From assembly GCA_003605085.1 (NCBI GenBank), contig QZKD01000045.1, positions 1 to 58,043 on the forward strand: a stretch of 58,043 nt of DNA, given 5' to 3'. Shown here one piece after another: positions 17,407-26,089 of this stretch. The stretch comes from Acholeplasma sp. (GTDB taxonomy: Bacteria; Bacillota_I; Bacilli_A; Acholeplasmatales; Acholeplasmataceae). How positions within the stretch are numbered: position 1 is the stretch's first letter; each line of letters starts with the position of its first letter. A program made the position numbers and the translations under genes. The notes under the pieces were generated by a model that was not told where the DNA came from, ran no database searches, and saw nothing but the letters and a program-made list of their open reading frames with translations.

Positions 17407-18157
17407 AAATCACATTAACTCGTTTGAGGAATGCCTTTGTGCGTTCCTCTTTTGGTTTCGAAAACATGATATCAGGTGCATTGATCTCAACGATTTGACC
17501 TTCAGCCATAAAGACCACTCGATCAGAGACCTCTTTAGCAAATGCCATTTCATGTGTCACGACAACCATGGTCATTCCCTTTTCTGCTAGTTTACGCATG
17601 ACTTGCAACACCTCACCGACCATTTCAGGATCGAGTGCAGAGGTAGGCTCATCAAAAAGAAGAACCTTAGGATTCATTGCGAGAGCTCTTGCAATAGCCA
17701 CCCGTTGTTTTTGACCTCCGGATAACTGACTGGGATAAGCTTCGATCTTATCTGATAACCCTACTTGTTCAAGTAATGAAACCGCGAGTTTATTCGCATC
17801 TTCCATATTCATTTTTTTAACTAGTTTAGGTGCTAAAATAATATTTTCAACCACAGATAGATGTGGAAAAAGATTAAACGATTGAAAGACCATCCCCATA
17901 TTCTCACGCAACTCGTTCAAATGAGGATCTTTTATACTCAATTCTTTTCCTTCAAACGTGACAATGCCTGAAGAGGGACTTTCCATTAAATTCATGCAGC
18001 GAAGGAGTGTCGATTTTCCTGATCCTGAAGGACCTATAATCGATACGACTTCGCCTTGATGTATGGTTAAATTTACCCCAGTTAAGGCGTGAATGGTCCC
18101 TTTAAAAGACTTCTTTAAATCGGTAACAACGATGAGTTCATTATTTTGCATCGGCAT
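17405..18157 (-). CDS. glnQ: Polar amino acid ABC transporter ATP-binding protein
   Basis: ATPase that powers import of a polar amino acid. Walker A is GPSGSGKST, the ABC signature is LSGGQKQR and Walker B is [14 protein letters not shown], all in the usual order across 250 residues. I place the start at the ATG before CCG at 18157, which has AAAGGAGA 7 bases upstream; an in-frame ATG at 18175 has no such site. The gene overlaps the permease end by 17 bases and is the last of a three-gene operon. Glutamine, arginine, histidine or cystine are all possible substrates; the symbol reflects the family only. Confidence 0.92.
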   Translation of the reverse strand: MPMQNNELIVVTDLKKSFKGTIHALTGVNLTIHQGEVVSIIGPSGSGKSTLLRCMNLMESPSSGIVTFEGKELSIKDPHLNELRENMGMVFQSFNLFPHLSVVENIILAPKLVKKMNMEDANKLAVSLLEQVGLSDKIEAYPSQLSGGQKQRVAIARALAMNPKVLLFDEPTSALDPEMVGEVLQVMRKLAEKGMTMVVVTHEMAFAKEVSDRVVFMAEGQIVEINAPDIMFSKPKEERTKAFLKRVNVI

Positions 18158-18845
18158 GACGTAATCTCCTTTCAATCCAATTCATCAACTTAGAAAGTGG
18201 ATACGTGAGCAAAAGATAAAGAATACCAGCAGTAATATAAAGTTCAGTGACTGCAGGTGAACTTGCTTTAATAATCCCCACTTGATACATGAGCTCAGCA
18301 ATCCCTAAGTACATGAAGATCGATGTTTCTTTGATGATGGTCACAAACTCATTACCAAGGGCAGGAAATATGTTTTTTATGGCTTGTGGAAGGATAATAT
18401 AACGCATGGTTTTAGTTGAAGACAACCCAAGAGATCGTGCTGCCTCAGTTTGACCGCGATCGACAGCCAAAATACCTCCACGAATGATTTCAGAAATATA
18501 GGCAGAACTGTTGATTAATAATGCAACCAGTCCAGGGACAAAACTTCCCATATCCAGACCAAAGATAATTACTAAAGGGATATTAAGGATTTGATAAATT
18601 AAAAGAACTTGTACAAGCATAGGTGTTCCGCGAATGATCTCTACATATGCGGTTGCAGGAATGCGTAACATCTTCGATGAAGATAATCGCATGAGCGCTG
18701 GAATTAAAGCTAGAATACTTCCCAAAAGCACAGCCAAAAAGGCGAGCACAAGTGTCATGCCAAGCCCTTGGAAAAGCAGAGAAATACTATAGGGATTCTC
18801 TAAAAACGAGAAATTTAAGAAAATGGGATTATGATGAGTATTCAT
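18141..18845 (-). CDS. glnP: Polar amino acid ABC transporter permease (HisM/GlnP family)
   Basis: Membrane permease of the amino acid importer. The 234 residues show several hydrophobic segments and the EAA loop [21 protein letters not shown], which contacts the ATPase. It overlaps the binding-protein gene by 17 bases and has no clear ribosome site of its own, so it is probably translated by coupling. A single permease gene implies a homodimeric channel. The substrate is not visible from sequence. Confidence 0.92.
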   Translation of the reverse strand: MNTHHNPIFLNFSFLENPYSISLLFQGLGMTLVLAFLAVLLGSILALIPALMRLSSSKMLRIPATAYVEIIRGTPMLVQVLLIYQILNIPLVIIFGLDMGSFVPGLVALLINSSAYISEIIRGGILAVDRGQTEAARSLGLSSTKTMRYIILPQAIKNIFPALGNEFVTIIKETSIFMYLGIAELMYQVGIIKASSPAVTELYITAGILYLLLTYPLSKLMNWIERRLRHADAK

Positions 18846-19632
18846 TGAGCCATTCAGTAATCTTACCTGAAGCGATAAGATCAGTGATTACTTGATTAAT
18901 CACGCTTAAAAGTTCTGTATTTCCTTTTTTAACTCCAACTGCATTTCCCTCATAACCTTCTAAAATTTCAAGTTCTAATTTGACAAAAGGTGCTCCTTGA
19001 TTGATGCGTGTATCGGCTACAGGACCTTCTGTGAATAAGGCATCGATTTGATCATTTTGTAGATTATTCATCAGTTCATTCAAATCTTGAATAATTTTAG
19101 CTGTAGCATTTGGTGTGAATACTTCGGCAAATTCAGCTTGAATGGATCCCGTTTGTGCGCCTACACGAATGCCTTCTACATTCAAATCTTCAATGTTTAC
19201 ATACTCACTGACATTATCTTGATGAATTAATACAACTTGAGGGACAGAATCTTCGGTATAGTAAGATTGACTAAAATCGATAATTTCAGCACGCGAAGGC
19301 GTTGGAGTCATCGCTGCGATGATAAAATCTACTTTCCCATTTCTGACATCTTCAATTAAAAAATCGAACCCTTTATGGACGATACGTAAGTTTTTTCCTA
19401 AAGCTTTGGCGATTTCTTTGGCGATTTCAATATCGACACCAACGACCGTGTTTTTACCATCTTCACCTTCAACAATGGATTCATAAGGGGGATAGTCAGC
19501 TGAGGTTGCCATCGTCACAAATTCGGTATAAGATTCATCCAAAATGAACTCAAAGACATTACTTGAGTTCGTACATGCAGAAAATCCAACGACACTTAAC
19601 AATAAGACGAATAAAACGAGTAATTTTTTCAT
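18829..19632 (-). CDS. Amino acid ABC transporter substrate-binding lipoprotein
   Basis: Extracellular, membrane-anchored receptor of the importer. The N terminus MKKLLVLFVLLLSVVGFSAC is a lipoprotein signal with the lipidated cysteine in the FSAC box. The rest is a type 3 solute-binding domain with ATSADYPPYE, GVDIEIAKEIAKALG and a PSRAEIIDFS stretch near residue 130. An upstream in-frame ATG (19638) lies too close to AAAGGAGAA, so the start is the second ATG at 19632. It is the first gene of the operon and follows a leader with a terminator-like hairpin. Confidence 0.92.
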   Translation of the reverse strand: MKKLLVLFVLLLSVVGFSACTNSSNVFEFILDESYTEFVTMATSADYPPYESIVEGEDGKNTVVGVDIEIAKEIAKALGKNLRIVHKGFDFLIEDVRNGKVDFIIAAMTPTPSRAEIIDFSQSYYTEDSVPQVVLIHQDNVSEYVNIEDLNVEGIRVGAQTGSIQAEFAEVFTPNATAKIIQDLNELMNNLQNDQIDALFTEGPVADTRINQGAPFVKLELEILEGYEGNAVGVKKGNTELLSVINQVITDLIASGKITEWLNEYSS

Positions 19633-19652
19633 AATCATTTCTCCTTTGATTT

Positions 19653-19674
19653 AAAAAAAGCCAAAAGCGGCTTT
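19653..19674 (-). promoter_or_regulatory. Terminator-like hairpin in the leader of the amino acid ABC operon
   Basis: On the minus strand AAAGCC-GCTTTT-GGCTTT is followed by a T run, only about 20 bases before the first gene. It lies downstream of the candidate promoter, so it would stop transcription inside the leader unless prevented. That is the layout of an attenuator or riboswitch. I see no T-box core (GGTGGNACCGCG) and no known riboswitch that I recognise. Confidence 0.6.
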
Positions 19675-19745
19675 CTTTTCTTGTGTATACTCGGAAAGGA
19701 TAAATCCCTCGTCTTGGAAAGAAGCTTGACTTTTTTAATGAACTT

Positions 19746-19773
19746 ATTGTAACACAAGACAAAATCATTGCAA
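19746..19773 (-). promoter_or_regulatory. Putative promoter of the amino acid ABC operon
   Basis: On the minus strand TTGCAA (19768-19773) and TACAAT (19746-19751) are separated by 16 bp. The predicted transcript has a leader of roughly 105 bases before the lipoprotein start. Confidence 0.45.
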
Positions 19774-19795
19774 GAATATCTTGAAAAAAAAGAAA

Positions 19796-19809
19796 AGAAA
19801 ACGTTCACA
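19796..19809. promoter_or_regulatory. cre-like site between the amino acid ABC operon and acpP
   Basis: AGAAAACGTTCACA matches the cre consensus TGWAANCGNTNWCA at 13 of 14 positions. It lies upstream of promoter elements on both strands, so it could act on the transporter, on acpP, or on both. Confidence 0.45.
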
Positions 19810-19833
19810 TTCTGAAAATGACAAAAAAATGCT

Positions 19834-19894
19834 TTGAACTTCAAAAAAATACGGTATAATTTGAATTGACAATTTTATGAAAGTATCTTATAAT
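19834..19894 (+). promoter_or_regulatory. Tandem promoters of acpP
   Basis: The downstream promoter is consensus: TTGACA at 19866-19871, 17 bp, TATAAT at 19889-19894. An upstream candidate has TTGAAC at 19834-19839 and TATAAT at 19855-19860 with a short 15-bp spacer. Strong constitutive expression fits acyl carrier protein. Confidence 0.8.
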
Positions 19895-19924
19895 TGAAAT
19901 TGCTGAACTAAGGAGGATATGAAC

Positions 19925-20152
19925 GTGATTTTTGATCGTGTAAAAGAAATGATTGTTGAAGAATTAAATGTACCTGCTGAAAAAGTAACCCTTGAAGCTC
20001 GTCTTGCTGAAGACCTTGGTGCGGATTCCATTGATGCTGTTGAACTCATTATGAACATCGAAGATGAATTCAAAATTGAAGTATCTGATGAACAAGCGCA
20101 GAGCATTAAAACTGTTGGCGATTTAGTCAAGTACATCGAAGCGGTTAAGTAA
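19925..20152 (+). CDS. acpP: Acyl carrier protein
   Basis: Small acidic protein that carries fatty-acyl chains on a phosphopantetheine arm. The attachment serine is in GADSIDAVEL (the commonest form is DSLD). I prefer the GTG at 19925, giving MIFDRVKEMI, because GGAGG (19912-19916) is 8 bases upstream; the in-frame ATG at 19919 leaves only 2 bases. The resulting 75 residues match normal ACP length and N terminus. It is a single-gene unit with strong promoters and its own terminator. No fatty-acid synthesis genes are adjacent. Confidence 0.94.
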   Translation: MIFDRVKEMIVEELNVPAEKVTLEARLAEDLGADSIDAVELIMNIEDEFKIEVSDEQAQSIKTVGDLVKYIEAVK

Positions 20153-20156
20153 AAAC

Positions 20157-20184
20157 AAAAGGGGATAACAAAATCCCTTTTTTT
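20157..20184 (+). terminator. Terminator after acpP
   Basis: AAAAGGGGAT pairs with ATCCCTTTT around a short loop and is followed by T residues, directly after the acpP stop. Confidence 0.8.
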
Positions 20185-20185
20185 G

Positions 20186-20214
20186 TTGGAAAAATGGCCT
20201 TTTTTTAATATAAT
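20186..20214 (+). promoter_or_regulatory. Putative leuS promoter
   Basis: TTGGAA (20186-20191) and TATAAT (20209-20214) are spaced by 17 bp and lie just after the acpP terminator. No T-box is present before leuS. Confidence 0.6.
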
Positions 20215-20242
20215 AGATATGATATGAAAGAAGGTAATCCCC

Positions 20243-22651
20243 ATGTACTACGACTATAATACAATTGAAAAGAAATGGCAACGTTACTGGTATGAGAATA
20301 AACTCTTCAAAACATCTGAAGATCGATATAAACCTAAATACTATGTTTTAGACATGTTTCCATACCCTTCTGCTAATGGCCTTCATGTAGGCCATATCGA
20401 AGGATATACCGCAACCGATATCATCAGCCGTTATAAAAGAATGCAAGGTTACAACGTCCTACACCCTATGGGGTGGGATGCTTTTGGTCTCCCCGCAGAA
20501 CAATATGCTCTTTCCACAGGAAAAGACCCTCGTTCGTTCACGTATCAAAATATTGTTAATTTTAAACGTCAGATTATCGAAGCAGGAAAAGGAATCGACT
20601 GGGATAGAGAATTTGCGACACCTGATCCTGAATACTTTAAATGGACCCAATGGATTTTTAAAAAGCTCTATGAACATGGTTTAGCTGTTTTAAAAGATGT
20701 TGAGGTCAATTGGTGTGAAGCCTTAGGGACTGTATTAGCCAACGATGAAATCGAAGTTGTCGATGGCAAAATGGTATCTGAAAGAGGACAATATCCGGTT
20801 GTAAAAAAAGCGATGCGACAATGGGTGCTTCGTATTACTGCCTATGCCGATCGCCTTTTAAGTGATTTAGATACGCTTGATTGGCCAGAACACCTAAAAG
20901 ACATGCAGCGAAATTGGATTGGCAAATCCAATGGAGCCATGATGACGTTTCATGTTTCAGATTCTGAAGAGTCCTTTGATGTCTTTACGACACGTCCAGA
21001 TACCATTTATGGTGCAACCTACTGTGTTTTAGCTCCAGAGCATCCTTTAGTATTAAGTATCACGACAGAAGATGAGATGGCATCGGTCAAAGCGTATATC
21101 GAAGCAACCAAGATGAAAAATGACATGGACCGGGCTTTAGATAAAACCAAAACAGGTGTTTTCACGGGCTCGTTTGCGATTAACCCACTCAACCATAAGA
21201 AAGTTCCTGTTTGGATTGCAGACTATGTTTTACCCCATTATGGAACTGGTGCGGTCATGGCAGTTCCTGCACACGATGAACGTGACTTTGAGTTTGCCCA
21301 ATCCCATGGGTTAGACATCGTTGAAGTGATCCAAGGCGAGTCTGAGACAGCATATACAGGCGATGGTATCCATTATAATTCAGGCATTATTGATGGACTA
21401 TATAACGAAGATGCTAAAGCAAAAATCATTGATTATCTCGAAAAAACAAAACAAGGCTATGGACATAGTACTTATAAAATCCGTGATTGGGTCTTCTCAA
21501 GACAACGGTATTGGGGTGAACCTTTCCCTGTGATCTATGATGAAGAAGGTAACATCCATATTCTTGATGATAAAGACTTACCTCTTGAACTCCCGATTTT
21601 AAAAAACATCCGTCCTTCTGGAACAGGTGAATCTCCACTCGCGAATGCAACCGAATGGCTGAACGTATATTATCATGGGTTGAAAGGTCGCCGTGATACC
21701 AATACGATGCCACAACTCGCTGGATCTTCTTGGTATTTTATTGGATATATCCTTAAACACCATCTCGGAATGATCCCCTTAGATACGGAAGAAGCGAAAA
21801 AACAACTGGATAAATGGCTTCCGGTCGATCTATACATTGGGGGTACAGAACATGCTGTGGGTCATCTGCTCTATTCGCGTTTTTGGACGAAATTCCTTTA
21901 TGATATTGGCATTTTATCCGTCAACGAACCTTTCAAACGTCTTTTTAACCAAGGGATGATTTTAGGTGCGGATCATTCGAAGATGAGCAAATCTAAGGGC
22001 AATGTTGTCAATCCAGATGAAATCATCGAGTCCCATGGTGCAGATGCTCTACGCCTATATGAAATGTTTATGGGTCCACTCGATGCAGAAAAACCTTGGT
22101 CTACTGAATCTCTTAATGGAGCCAAAAAGTTTTTGGATCGTGTCTGGCGACTCTTTGAATTCCCTATTGAAAAAGAAGAGGTTCATACCTTAAGACAACC
22201 CCTACATCAAACCATTAAAAAAGTCACTGAAGACTACGATAAATTAGCGTTTAACACCGCGATTAGTCAGATGATGATATTTGTCAATGAAGTTTATAAA
22301 CAAGGAACCATCGGTAAAGATCAAGCGAGAACTTTCATAAAGTTATTGAATCCCATTTGTCCTCACATCACTGAAGAAATCAATAAAGAAATTTTAAAGA
22401 TGAATGAAGAACTCATCTATTCTGAATGGCCAGAGTTTAATGAAGCCTACCTGCAGGTTGATGAAGTTGAGATGGTCGTTCAAGTCAACGGAAAGCTTCG
22501 TGGACGTTTTACGGTTGGTGTGGATCTCACCAAAGAAGAGGTTGAAAAGCTAGCCTTAGTCAATCCCAACGTGCTCAAACATCTTGAAGGATTAACCGTC
22601 AGAAAAGTGATTGTTGTTCCTAATAAACTCATCAATATTGTTGCAAATTAA
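20243..22651 (+). CDS. leuS: Leucyl-tRNA synthetase
   Basis: Charges tRNA-Leu with leucine in the cytoplasm. The 802 residues follow the bacterial LeuRS plan: the HIGH motif as HVGH at residues 48-51, an inserted CP1 editing domain in the middle, KMSKS at residues 580-584 and a C-terminal domain. A GAAGG ribosome site lies before ATG 20243. It is a single-gene unit between two terminators. The cognate tRNA-Leu(GAG) gene is also in this window at 42225. Confidence 0.97.
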   Translation: MYYDYNTIEKKWQRYWYENKLFKTSEDRYKPKYYVLDMFPYPSANGLHVGHIEGYTATDIISRYKRMQGYNVLHPMGWDAFGLPAEQYALSTGKDPRSFTYQNIVNFKRQIIEAGKGIDWDREFATPDPEYFKWTQWIFKKLYEHGLAVLKDVEVNWCEALGTVLANDEIEVVDGKMVSERGQYPVVKKAMRQWVLRITAYADRLLSDLDTLDWPEHLKDMQRNWIGKSNGAMMTFHVSDSEESFDVFTTRPDTIYGATYCVLAPEHPLVLSITTEDEMASVKAYIEATKMKNDMDRALDKTKTGVFTGSFAINPLNHKKVPVWIADYVLPHYGTGAVMAVPAHDERDFEFAQSHGLDIVEVIQGESETAYTGDGIHYNSGIIDGLYNEDAKAKIIDYLEKTKQGYGHSTYKIRDWVFSRQRYWGEPFPVIYDEEGNIHILDDKDLPLELPILKNIRPSGTGESPLANATEWLNVYYHGLKGRRDTNTMPQLAGSSWYFIGYILKHHLGMIPLDTEEAKKQLDKWLPVDLYIGGTEHAVGHLLYSRFWTKFLYDIGILSVNEPFKRLFNQGMILGADHSKMSKSKGNVVNPDEIIESHGADALRLYEMFMGPLDAEKPWSTESLNGAKKFLDRVWRLFEFPIEKEEVHTLRQPLHQTIKKVTEDYDKLAFNTAISQMMIFVNEVYKQGTIGKDQARTFIKLLNPICPHITEEINKEILKMNEELIYSEWPEFNEAYLQVDEVEMVVQVNGKLRGRFTVGVDLTKEEVEKLALVNPNVLKHLEGLTVRKVIVVPNKLINIVAN

Positions 22652-22653
22652 TT

Positions 22654-22673
22654 ATGCCCACGTGGGCATTTTT
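22654..22673 (+). terminator. Terminator after leuS
   Basis: The palindrome ATGCCCACGTGGGCAT (22654-22669) is followed by a T run directly after the leuS stop codon. Confidence 0.8.
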
Positions 22674-22700
22674 AATTTAGGAGTAAAATAAAGATAAGTA

Positions 22701-22735
22701 CCAATAAAAAGAAGGTATTCTTTGTATATAGTGTG
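22701..22735 (+). promoter_or_regulatory. Putative ECF-sigma autoregulatory promoter, copy 1
   Basis: CCAATAAAA (22701) and GTATATAGTGTG (22724-22735) are repeated with identical 23-base offset in front of the lipoprotein gene at 24378-24412. The two blocks lie where -35 and -10 elements would be, and the sigma gene starts 12 bases after the second block. This is the pattern expected when a sigma factor drives its own operon and a partner gene. Confidence 0.6.
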
Positions 22736-22747
22736 TAAGGGGAAAAT

Positions 22748-23263
22748 ATGGAAAAGGTCAAGGATATCATTCGTGAACTACGTGTTCGCAATTACAACCA
22801 TTTTGACACATTTTACAGTTTAACAAAACAACAAGTCTTTTTTGCTATCTACGCGATTGTTAAAGATCAAAGTGTCGCTGAAGACCTCTTACAAGATACA
22901 TACATGCGGTTTTTAGAGAAGATTGATCATTTCAAGGATGGATATAATCCCGTGAGCTATATGACCTCCATCGGACGAAATCTTGCTTTTAATTACTACA
23001 ATGAAAAGAAAAAAGAAATTGTCTCAGATGACTATATGGACATGATTCCAGCTCCAGAAGAAGAGACTGAGGATGATCCAGATATTCTAGCACTCCTCGA
23101 TTTATTAACCCAAGATGAACGTGAAATCGTGGTGATGCACGTGATCAATGACTTAAAGTTTCGCGAGATTGCAGAAGTGACTCAAAAGCCATTAGGAACC
23201 GTCTTATGGATTTATAATAAAGCAATGAAATATTTAAAAGAAAAGGTAGGTGAATCAAGATGA
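22748..23263 (+). CDS. ECF-type RNA polymerase sigma factor
   Basis: Alternative sigma factor of the sigma-70 family with only regions 2 and 4. Region 2 spans about residues 15-85 and includes AEDLLQDTYMRFLEKID; an acidic linker (PAPEEETEDDPD) follows; region 4 spans about 110-165 with a helix-turn-helix at FREIAEVTQKPLGTVLWIYNKAMKYL. AAGGGG precedes the ATG. The stop overlaps the next gene by ATGA. The next gene encodes a one-pass membrane protein in the position expected for its anti-sigma factor. The signal sensed is unknown; the downstream RsgI-domain lipoprotein suggests an envelope cue. Confidence 0.88.
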   Translation: MEKVKDIIRELRVRNYNHFDTFYSLTKQQVFFAIYAIVKDQSVAEDLLQDTYMRFLEKIDHFKDGYNPVSYMTSIGRNLAFNYYNEKKKEIVSDDYMDMIPAPEEETEDDPDILALLDLLTQDEREIVVMHVINDLKFREIAEVTQKPLGTVLWIYNKAMKYLKEKVGESR

Positions 23264-24351
23264 CACGAAAAGAACTCAAAAAGACAATTAAATCAAAAGC
23301 AATGGCCTTTGAAGTCAAAGATTTTTCTCGCGAAATCATCGAAAAAGCACAGCACTTACCTCAAACATATGTCATAGAACAGGAAAGACAAACACTAAGA
23401 CTTAAGCCCATCGTTTGGTTAAGTTTATCGATTATGACATCTTTATTCTTGATTGTTTTAGTGTTAACCGATCAAACGGTCGTTCCACCTATTCCTACTA
23501 TACCAGAAACGCTTGCCCTAGAGGATCTTGAAGATGCGGTAGCTTTATCGACAATTCAAGCGACATCGTTAATTGATGTCTTAGATAGCGAACTATCAAA
23601 TACCTCAGATTACACGACCCTATTCATGGGACCTAGAGATCGAAATTTACTTATTCAAGCGGAACTTTTAGATGTTCAACGCTATCTTCAAACCATTGAA
23701 ATGCTCTATGCATCCAATGAAAACTTTGAAACAGTCGATGAAGCGATCACCAATGGTTTTCAAAGAGAAATGCGTTTTAAAACCAAAGACTTCCTAGATG
23801 AAGAAAATGACTATCAGGTGAGATACAATCAACAGATCAATCAAGAAACCAGACACTTTATGATTAATGGTGTCATCGAAGTAGGGAATCAATCCTATCC
23901 GATGACTGCTGAAGGAACTTTAGGAGATAAGCAATTTCGGATGGTTGCATCAAAAGATGAAAATAATTATGTTATCTTAGAATATGCTGAAGAAGATGGA
24001 ATATATAGTTATACGATAGAACTCATCAAAAACGATCTTTCGATTGAAACAGTCTCGATTACTTTAGCAGAAACTGATGATGTTAGAACCGCAACCCTTT
24101 CTTTCATCGATGGTGAATCTTTAGGAACCTATACATTTACGATGGGAATCGAAAATGATCGAAAGATCATCTTAGTGTCGTATGTGCTTGATTTTGATGG
24201 TGATATTGAACAAGGTACCATGACCATTAGAATTCTTGAACTTCCCAATGTTAGAACGTACTCAATTATCGTTGAACCCGAGGGACGTGCAGCATTTACA
24301 TTTTCTATGGGACGTATGATGCCTGGCATGAGAGAACCTCACGGTATGTAA
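23260..24351 (+). CDS. Putative membrane anti-sigma factor
   Basis: Unrecognised one-pass membrane protein. The first 48 residues are basic and should face the cytoplasm, residues 50-70 are a transmembrane helix, and the remaining 290 residues are polar and should lie outside. It lacks the H-x3-C-x2-C zinc motif of common anti-sigma factors. The 4-base overlap with the ECF sigma gene strongly suggests a sigma/anti-sigma pair in a fixed ratio. The outer part has repeated beta-strand-like stretches rich in threonine and glutamate. The role is inferred from position and topology only. Confidence 0.6.
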   Translation: MTRKELKKTIKSKAMAFEVKDFSREIIEKAQHLPQTYVIEQERQTLRLKPIVWLSLSIMTSLFLIVLVLTDQTVVPPIPTIPETLALEDLEDAVALSTIQATSLIDVLDSELSNTSDYTTLFMGPRDRNLLIQAELLDVQRYLQTIEMLYASNENFETVDEAITNGFQREMRFKTKDFLDEENDYQVRYNQQINQETRHFMINGVIEVGNQSYPMTAEGTLGDKQFRMVASKDENNYVILEYAEEDGIYSYTIELIKNDLSIETVSITLAETDDVRTATLSFIDGESLGTYTFTMGIENDRKIILVSYVLDFDGDIEQGTMTIRILELPNVRTYSIIVEPEGRAAFTFSMGRMMPGMREPHGM

Positions 24352-24377
24352 AAAGATTTACAAAATATCCCATAATC

Positions 24378-24412
24378 CCAATAAAAGAGTACTCTCTTAA
24401 GTATATAGTGTG
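24378..24412 (+). promoter_or_regulatory. Putative ECF-sigma promoter, copy 2
   Basis: CCAATAAAA (24378-24386) and GTATATAGTGTG (24401-24412) match copy 1 at 22701-22735 in both blocks and in spacing. It gives the lipoprotein gene its own promoter, separate from the sigma/anti-sigma pair. Confidence 0.6.
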
Positions 24413-24428
24413 AAAGGTAGGTAACGTT

Positions 24429-25505
24429 ATGAAAACAATGAAATGGTTTATGAGTTTATTATTTGTTGCAGGTTTAGCTTTATTCTTATCTTCATGTGCA
24501 CTGGATGTGAGCGCTCAGGATGATACATATGTCACTTTAGACATCAATCCTAGTGTCGAACTGATCGTCAATCGAAGAGAAGTTGTCGTTTATGCGAATC
24601 CATTGAATGAGGATGGCGAAGTCTTGCTAGCAGAGATTGATGTGATTGGTTTAGATCTCGATGAGGCGATTGATCTCATCATACAAACAGCGATTGAATT
24701 AGGCTATATTGATATTGATGCAGAAGAAACGATTGTTTCTGTCACTGCTGTTGCGAATGACCCAGAACTTGGTGATAAAATTCGTGATCGTGTCAAAGAA
24801 CATGTCAACGAAGCTTTTATGAATCGTGGTATGAAAGGCCGTGGCGAAGATAAGGGATTCACACCAGAATTTCTTGCAGAAGCGGAAAGTTATGGAGTTA
24901 CTCCTGGTTTCCTTCGTTTAGCACAGTCTGCAGTGATTGTGAGTGATGGATTACTTCTTGAAGATGCTTTACTGTTGACAGTAGATGAACTTCAAGCCAT
25001 CTTAAAGACAGCACGTGAAGAAATGCATGATGTTGCCCAAGCGTTAAGAGATGAATTCTTAGCTGCACGTCAAGCACTCTATGATGAATATTTTCCACAA
25101 ATCGAAACACTAAAAGTGGATTTAGCCCTTGCAGAAGATAATTTAGTGACTTTGAATGAATCATTAACAGCGAAAATAGCAGAACTTGAAGCAGCGACTG
25201 AAGGTACTGAAGCGATTCAAGCTGAAATTGATCTACTTGAAGCCGATATTTTAGCCCTTGAAACCAATATTCAAAGTTTAATTGATCAAATCCAAGTTCT
25301 TCGCGAAGCATTACTTGCTGAAGTCGAAGTGATTAGAGATCAATTTCATGAACAATCTGCAGCGATTCGTGAACAAATTGGTCAACTCGTACAAACACGA
25401 AGAAATCAACATCATCAAGATGTCGAAGATTTTATGAACCAGATGCAACAACGTCGTGATCAAATGCATGACGAAATTGAAGAATTTCAAAATAGACGCC
25501 CATAG
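24429..25505 (+). CDS. RsgI-like middle-domain lipoprotein with long coiled coil
   Basis: Secreted lipoprotein of 358 residues. The signal peptide ends in FLSSC with lipidated Cys23. Residues about 33-110 match the extracellular middle domain of RsgI-type anti-sigma factors: YVTLDINPSVELIVN, then a VVVYANPLNEDGEVLL stretch and a helix ending ELGYI. The C-terminal half (about 190-355) is strongly helical with E/Q/L-rich heptads and ends in a Q/H/R/D-rich tail. It lacks the cytoplasmic anti-sigma domain and membrane helix of true RsgI. The matching promoter in front of the sigma gene suggests it belongs to the same regulon and may sense the cell surface. Its function is not known. Confidence 0.7.
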   Translation: MKTMKWFMSLLFVAGLALFLSSCALDVSAQDDTYVTLDINPSVELIVNRREVVVYANPLNEDGEVLLAEIDVIGLDLDEAIDLIIQTAIELGYIDIDAEETIVSVTAVANDPELGDKIRDRVKEHVNEAFMNRGMKGRGEDKGFTPEFLAEAESYGVTPGFLRLAQSAVIVSDGLLLEDALLLTVDELQAILKTAREEMHDVAQALRDEFLAARQALYDEYFPQIETLKVDLALAEDNLVTLNESLTAKIAELEAATEGTEAIQAEIDLLEADILALETNIQSLIDQIQVLREALLAEVEVIRDQFHEQSAAIREQIGQLVQTRRNQHHQDVEDFMNQMQQRRDQMHDEIEEFQNRRP

Positions 25506-25521
25506 TTTCCCCTATAGGGAT

Positions 25522-25553
25522 AAAAGACGAAAGCTACTTAGCCTTCGTCTTTT
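25522..25553. terminator. Bidirectional terminator between the lipoprotein gene and mnmM
   Basis: A perfect 10-bp stem, AAAAGACGAA (25522-25531) with TTCGTCTTTT (25544-25553), has T-rich flanks on both strands. It lies between convergent genes and overlaps the mnmM 3' end. Confidence 0.8.
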
Positions 25554-26089
25554 GTTTTATAGATCATCATCATATAAGGTGGATCATTGTCTTGGTGATA
25601 AAAGGATGTCTCAGTGATTTGAAAGTGATGAGGATTTAATGTTTTTAGCCACTGTTGAATTGCATCAGACTCCACTTTACCTTCAGGATGCCCTGGATAA
25701 ACGACTATTTGTATGAAGCCATCTTTTACAAGATGACTACTAATCATTGTTAATGTTCGAATCGTCACATCATGCATGGTGGTGATGGAAGTATCTCCTT
25801 GAGGAAGATAGCCAAGGTTAAAGATGACACCACGATAATTTTTTACATAATCATGGATATGTTCAAATGAATCCAAGATTAAATGTACATGAGGAAGTGT
25901 TCCCACTTTCTCTTTTGTTTTTACTAAAGCTTGTTCTTGGATATCAAAAGCATAGACTTCTTTTGCCAGACTCGAAAGCAATAATGTGTCATGACCATTA
26001 CCCATGGTCGCATCAACCATAATATCATTTTTTTGAATGAGACCTCTTAAGATTTCATGTGCTTGTTCAAGAAGTACGTTCTTTTTCAT
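25538..26089 (-). CDS. mnmM: MnmM/YtqB-type tRNA wobble-uridine methyltransferase
   Basis: SAM-dependent class I methyltransferase of the YtqB family, which in Bacillus subtilis makes the last methylation of mnm5s2U34 in tRNA. The SAM site is MVDATMGNGHDTLLLS near the N terminus, followed by VYAFDIQEQAL and FNLGYLPQGD, the YtqB-type motif. ATG 26089 is chosen because AAGGAG lies 6 bases upstream; an adjacent ATG at 26092 is also possible. Any longer frame upstream would read through the neighbouring gene and lacks family similarity. It overlaps the radical SAM gene by about 23 bases, so they are co-translated, as in the B. subtilis ytqA-ytqB pair. Confidence 0.88.
   Translation of the reverse strand: MKKNVLLEQAHEILRGLIQKNDIMVDATMGNGHDTLLLSSLAKEVYAFDIQEQALVKTKEKVGTLPHVHLILDSFEHIHDYVKNYRGVIFNLGYLPQGDTSITTMHDVTIRTLTMISSHLVKDGFIQIVVYPGHPEGKVESDAIQQWLKTLNPHHFQITETSFYHQDNDPPYMMMIYKTKDEG

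Noticed and set aside
20157-20243. T-box leader for leuS
   Set aside because: The gap holds the acpP terminator and a simple promoter; there is no GGTGGNACCGCG core as in the pheS leader.
24898-25311. 137-codon open frame on the minus strand
   Set aside because: It lies opposite the coiled-coil half of the RsgI-domain lipoprotein; the low-complexity heptads of that gene create an antisense frame. It has no ribosome site or family features.
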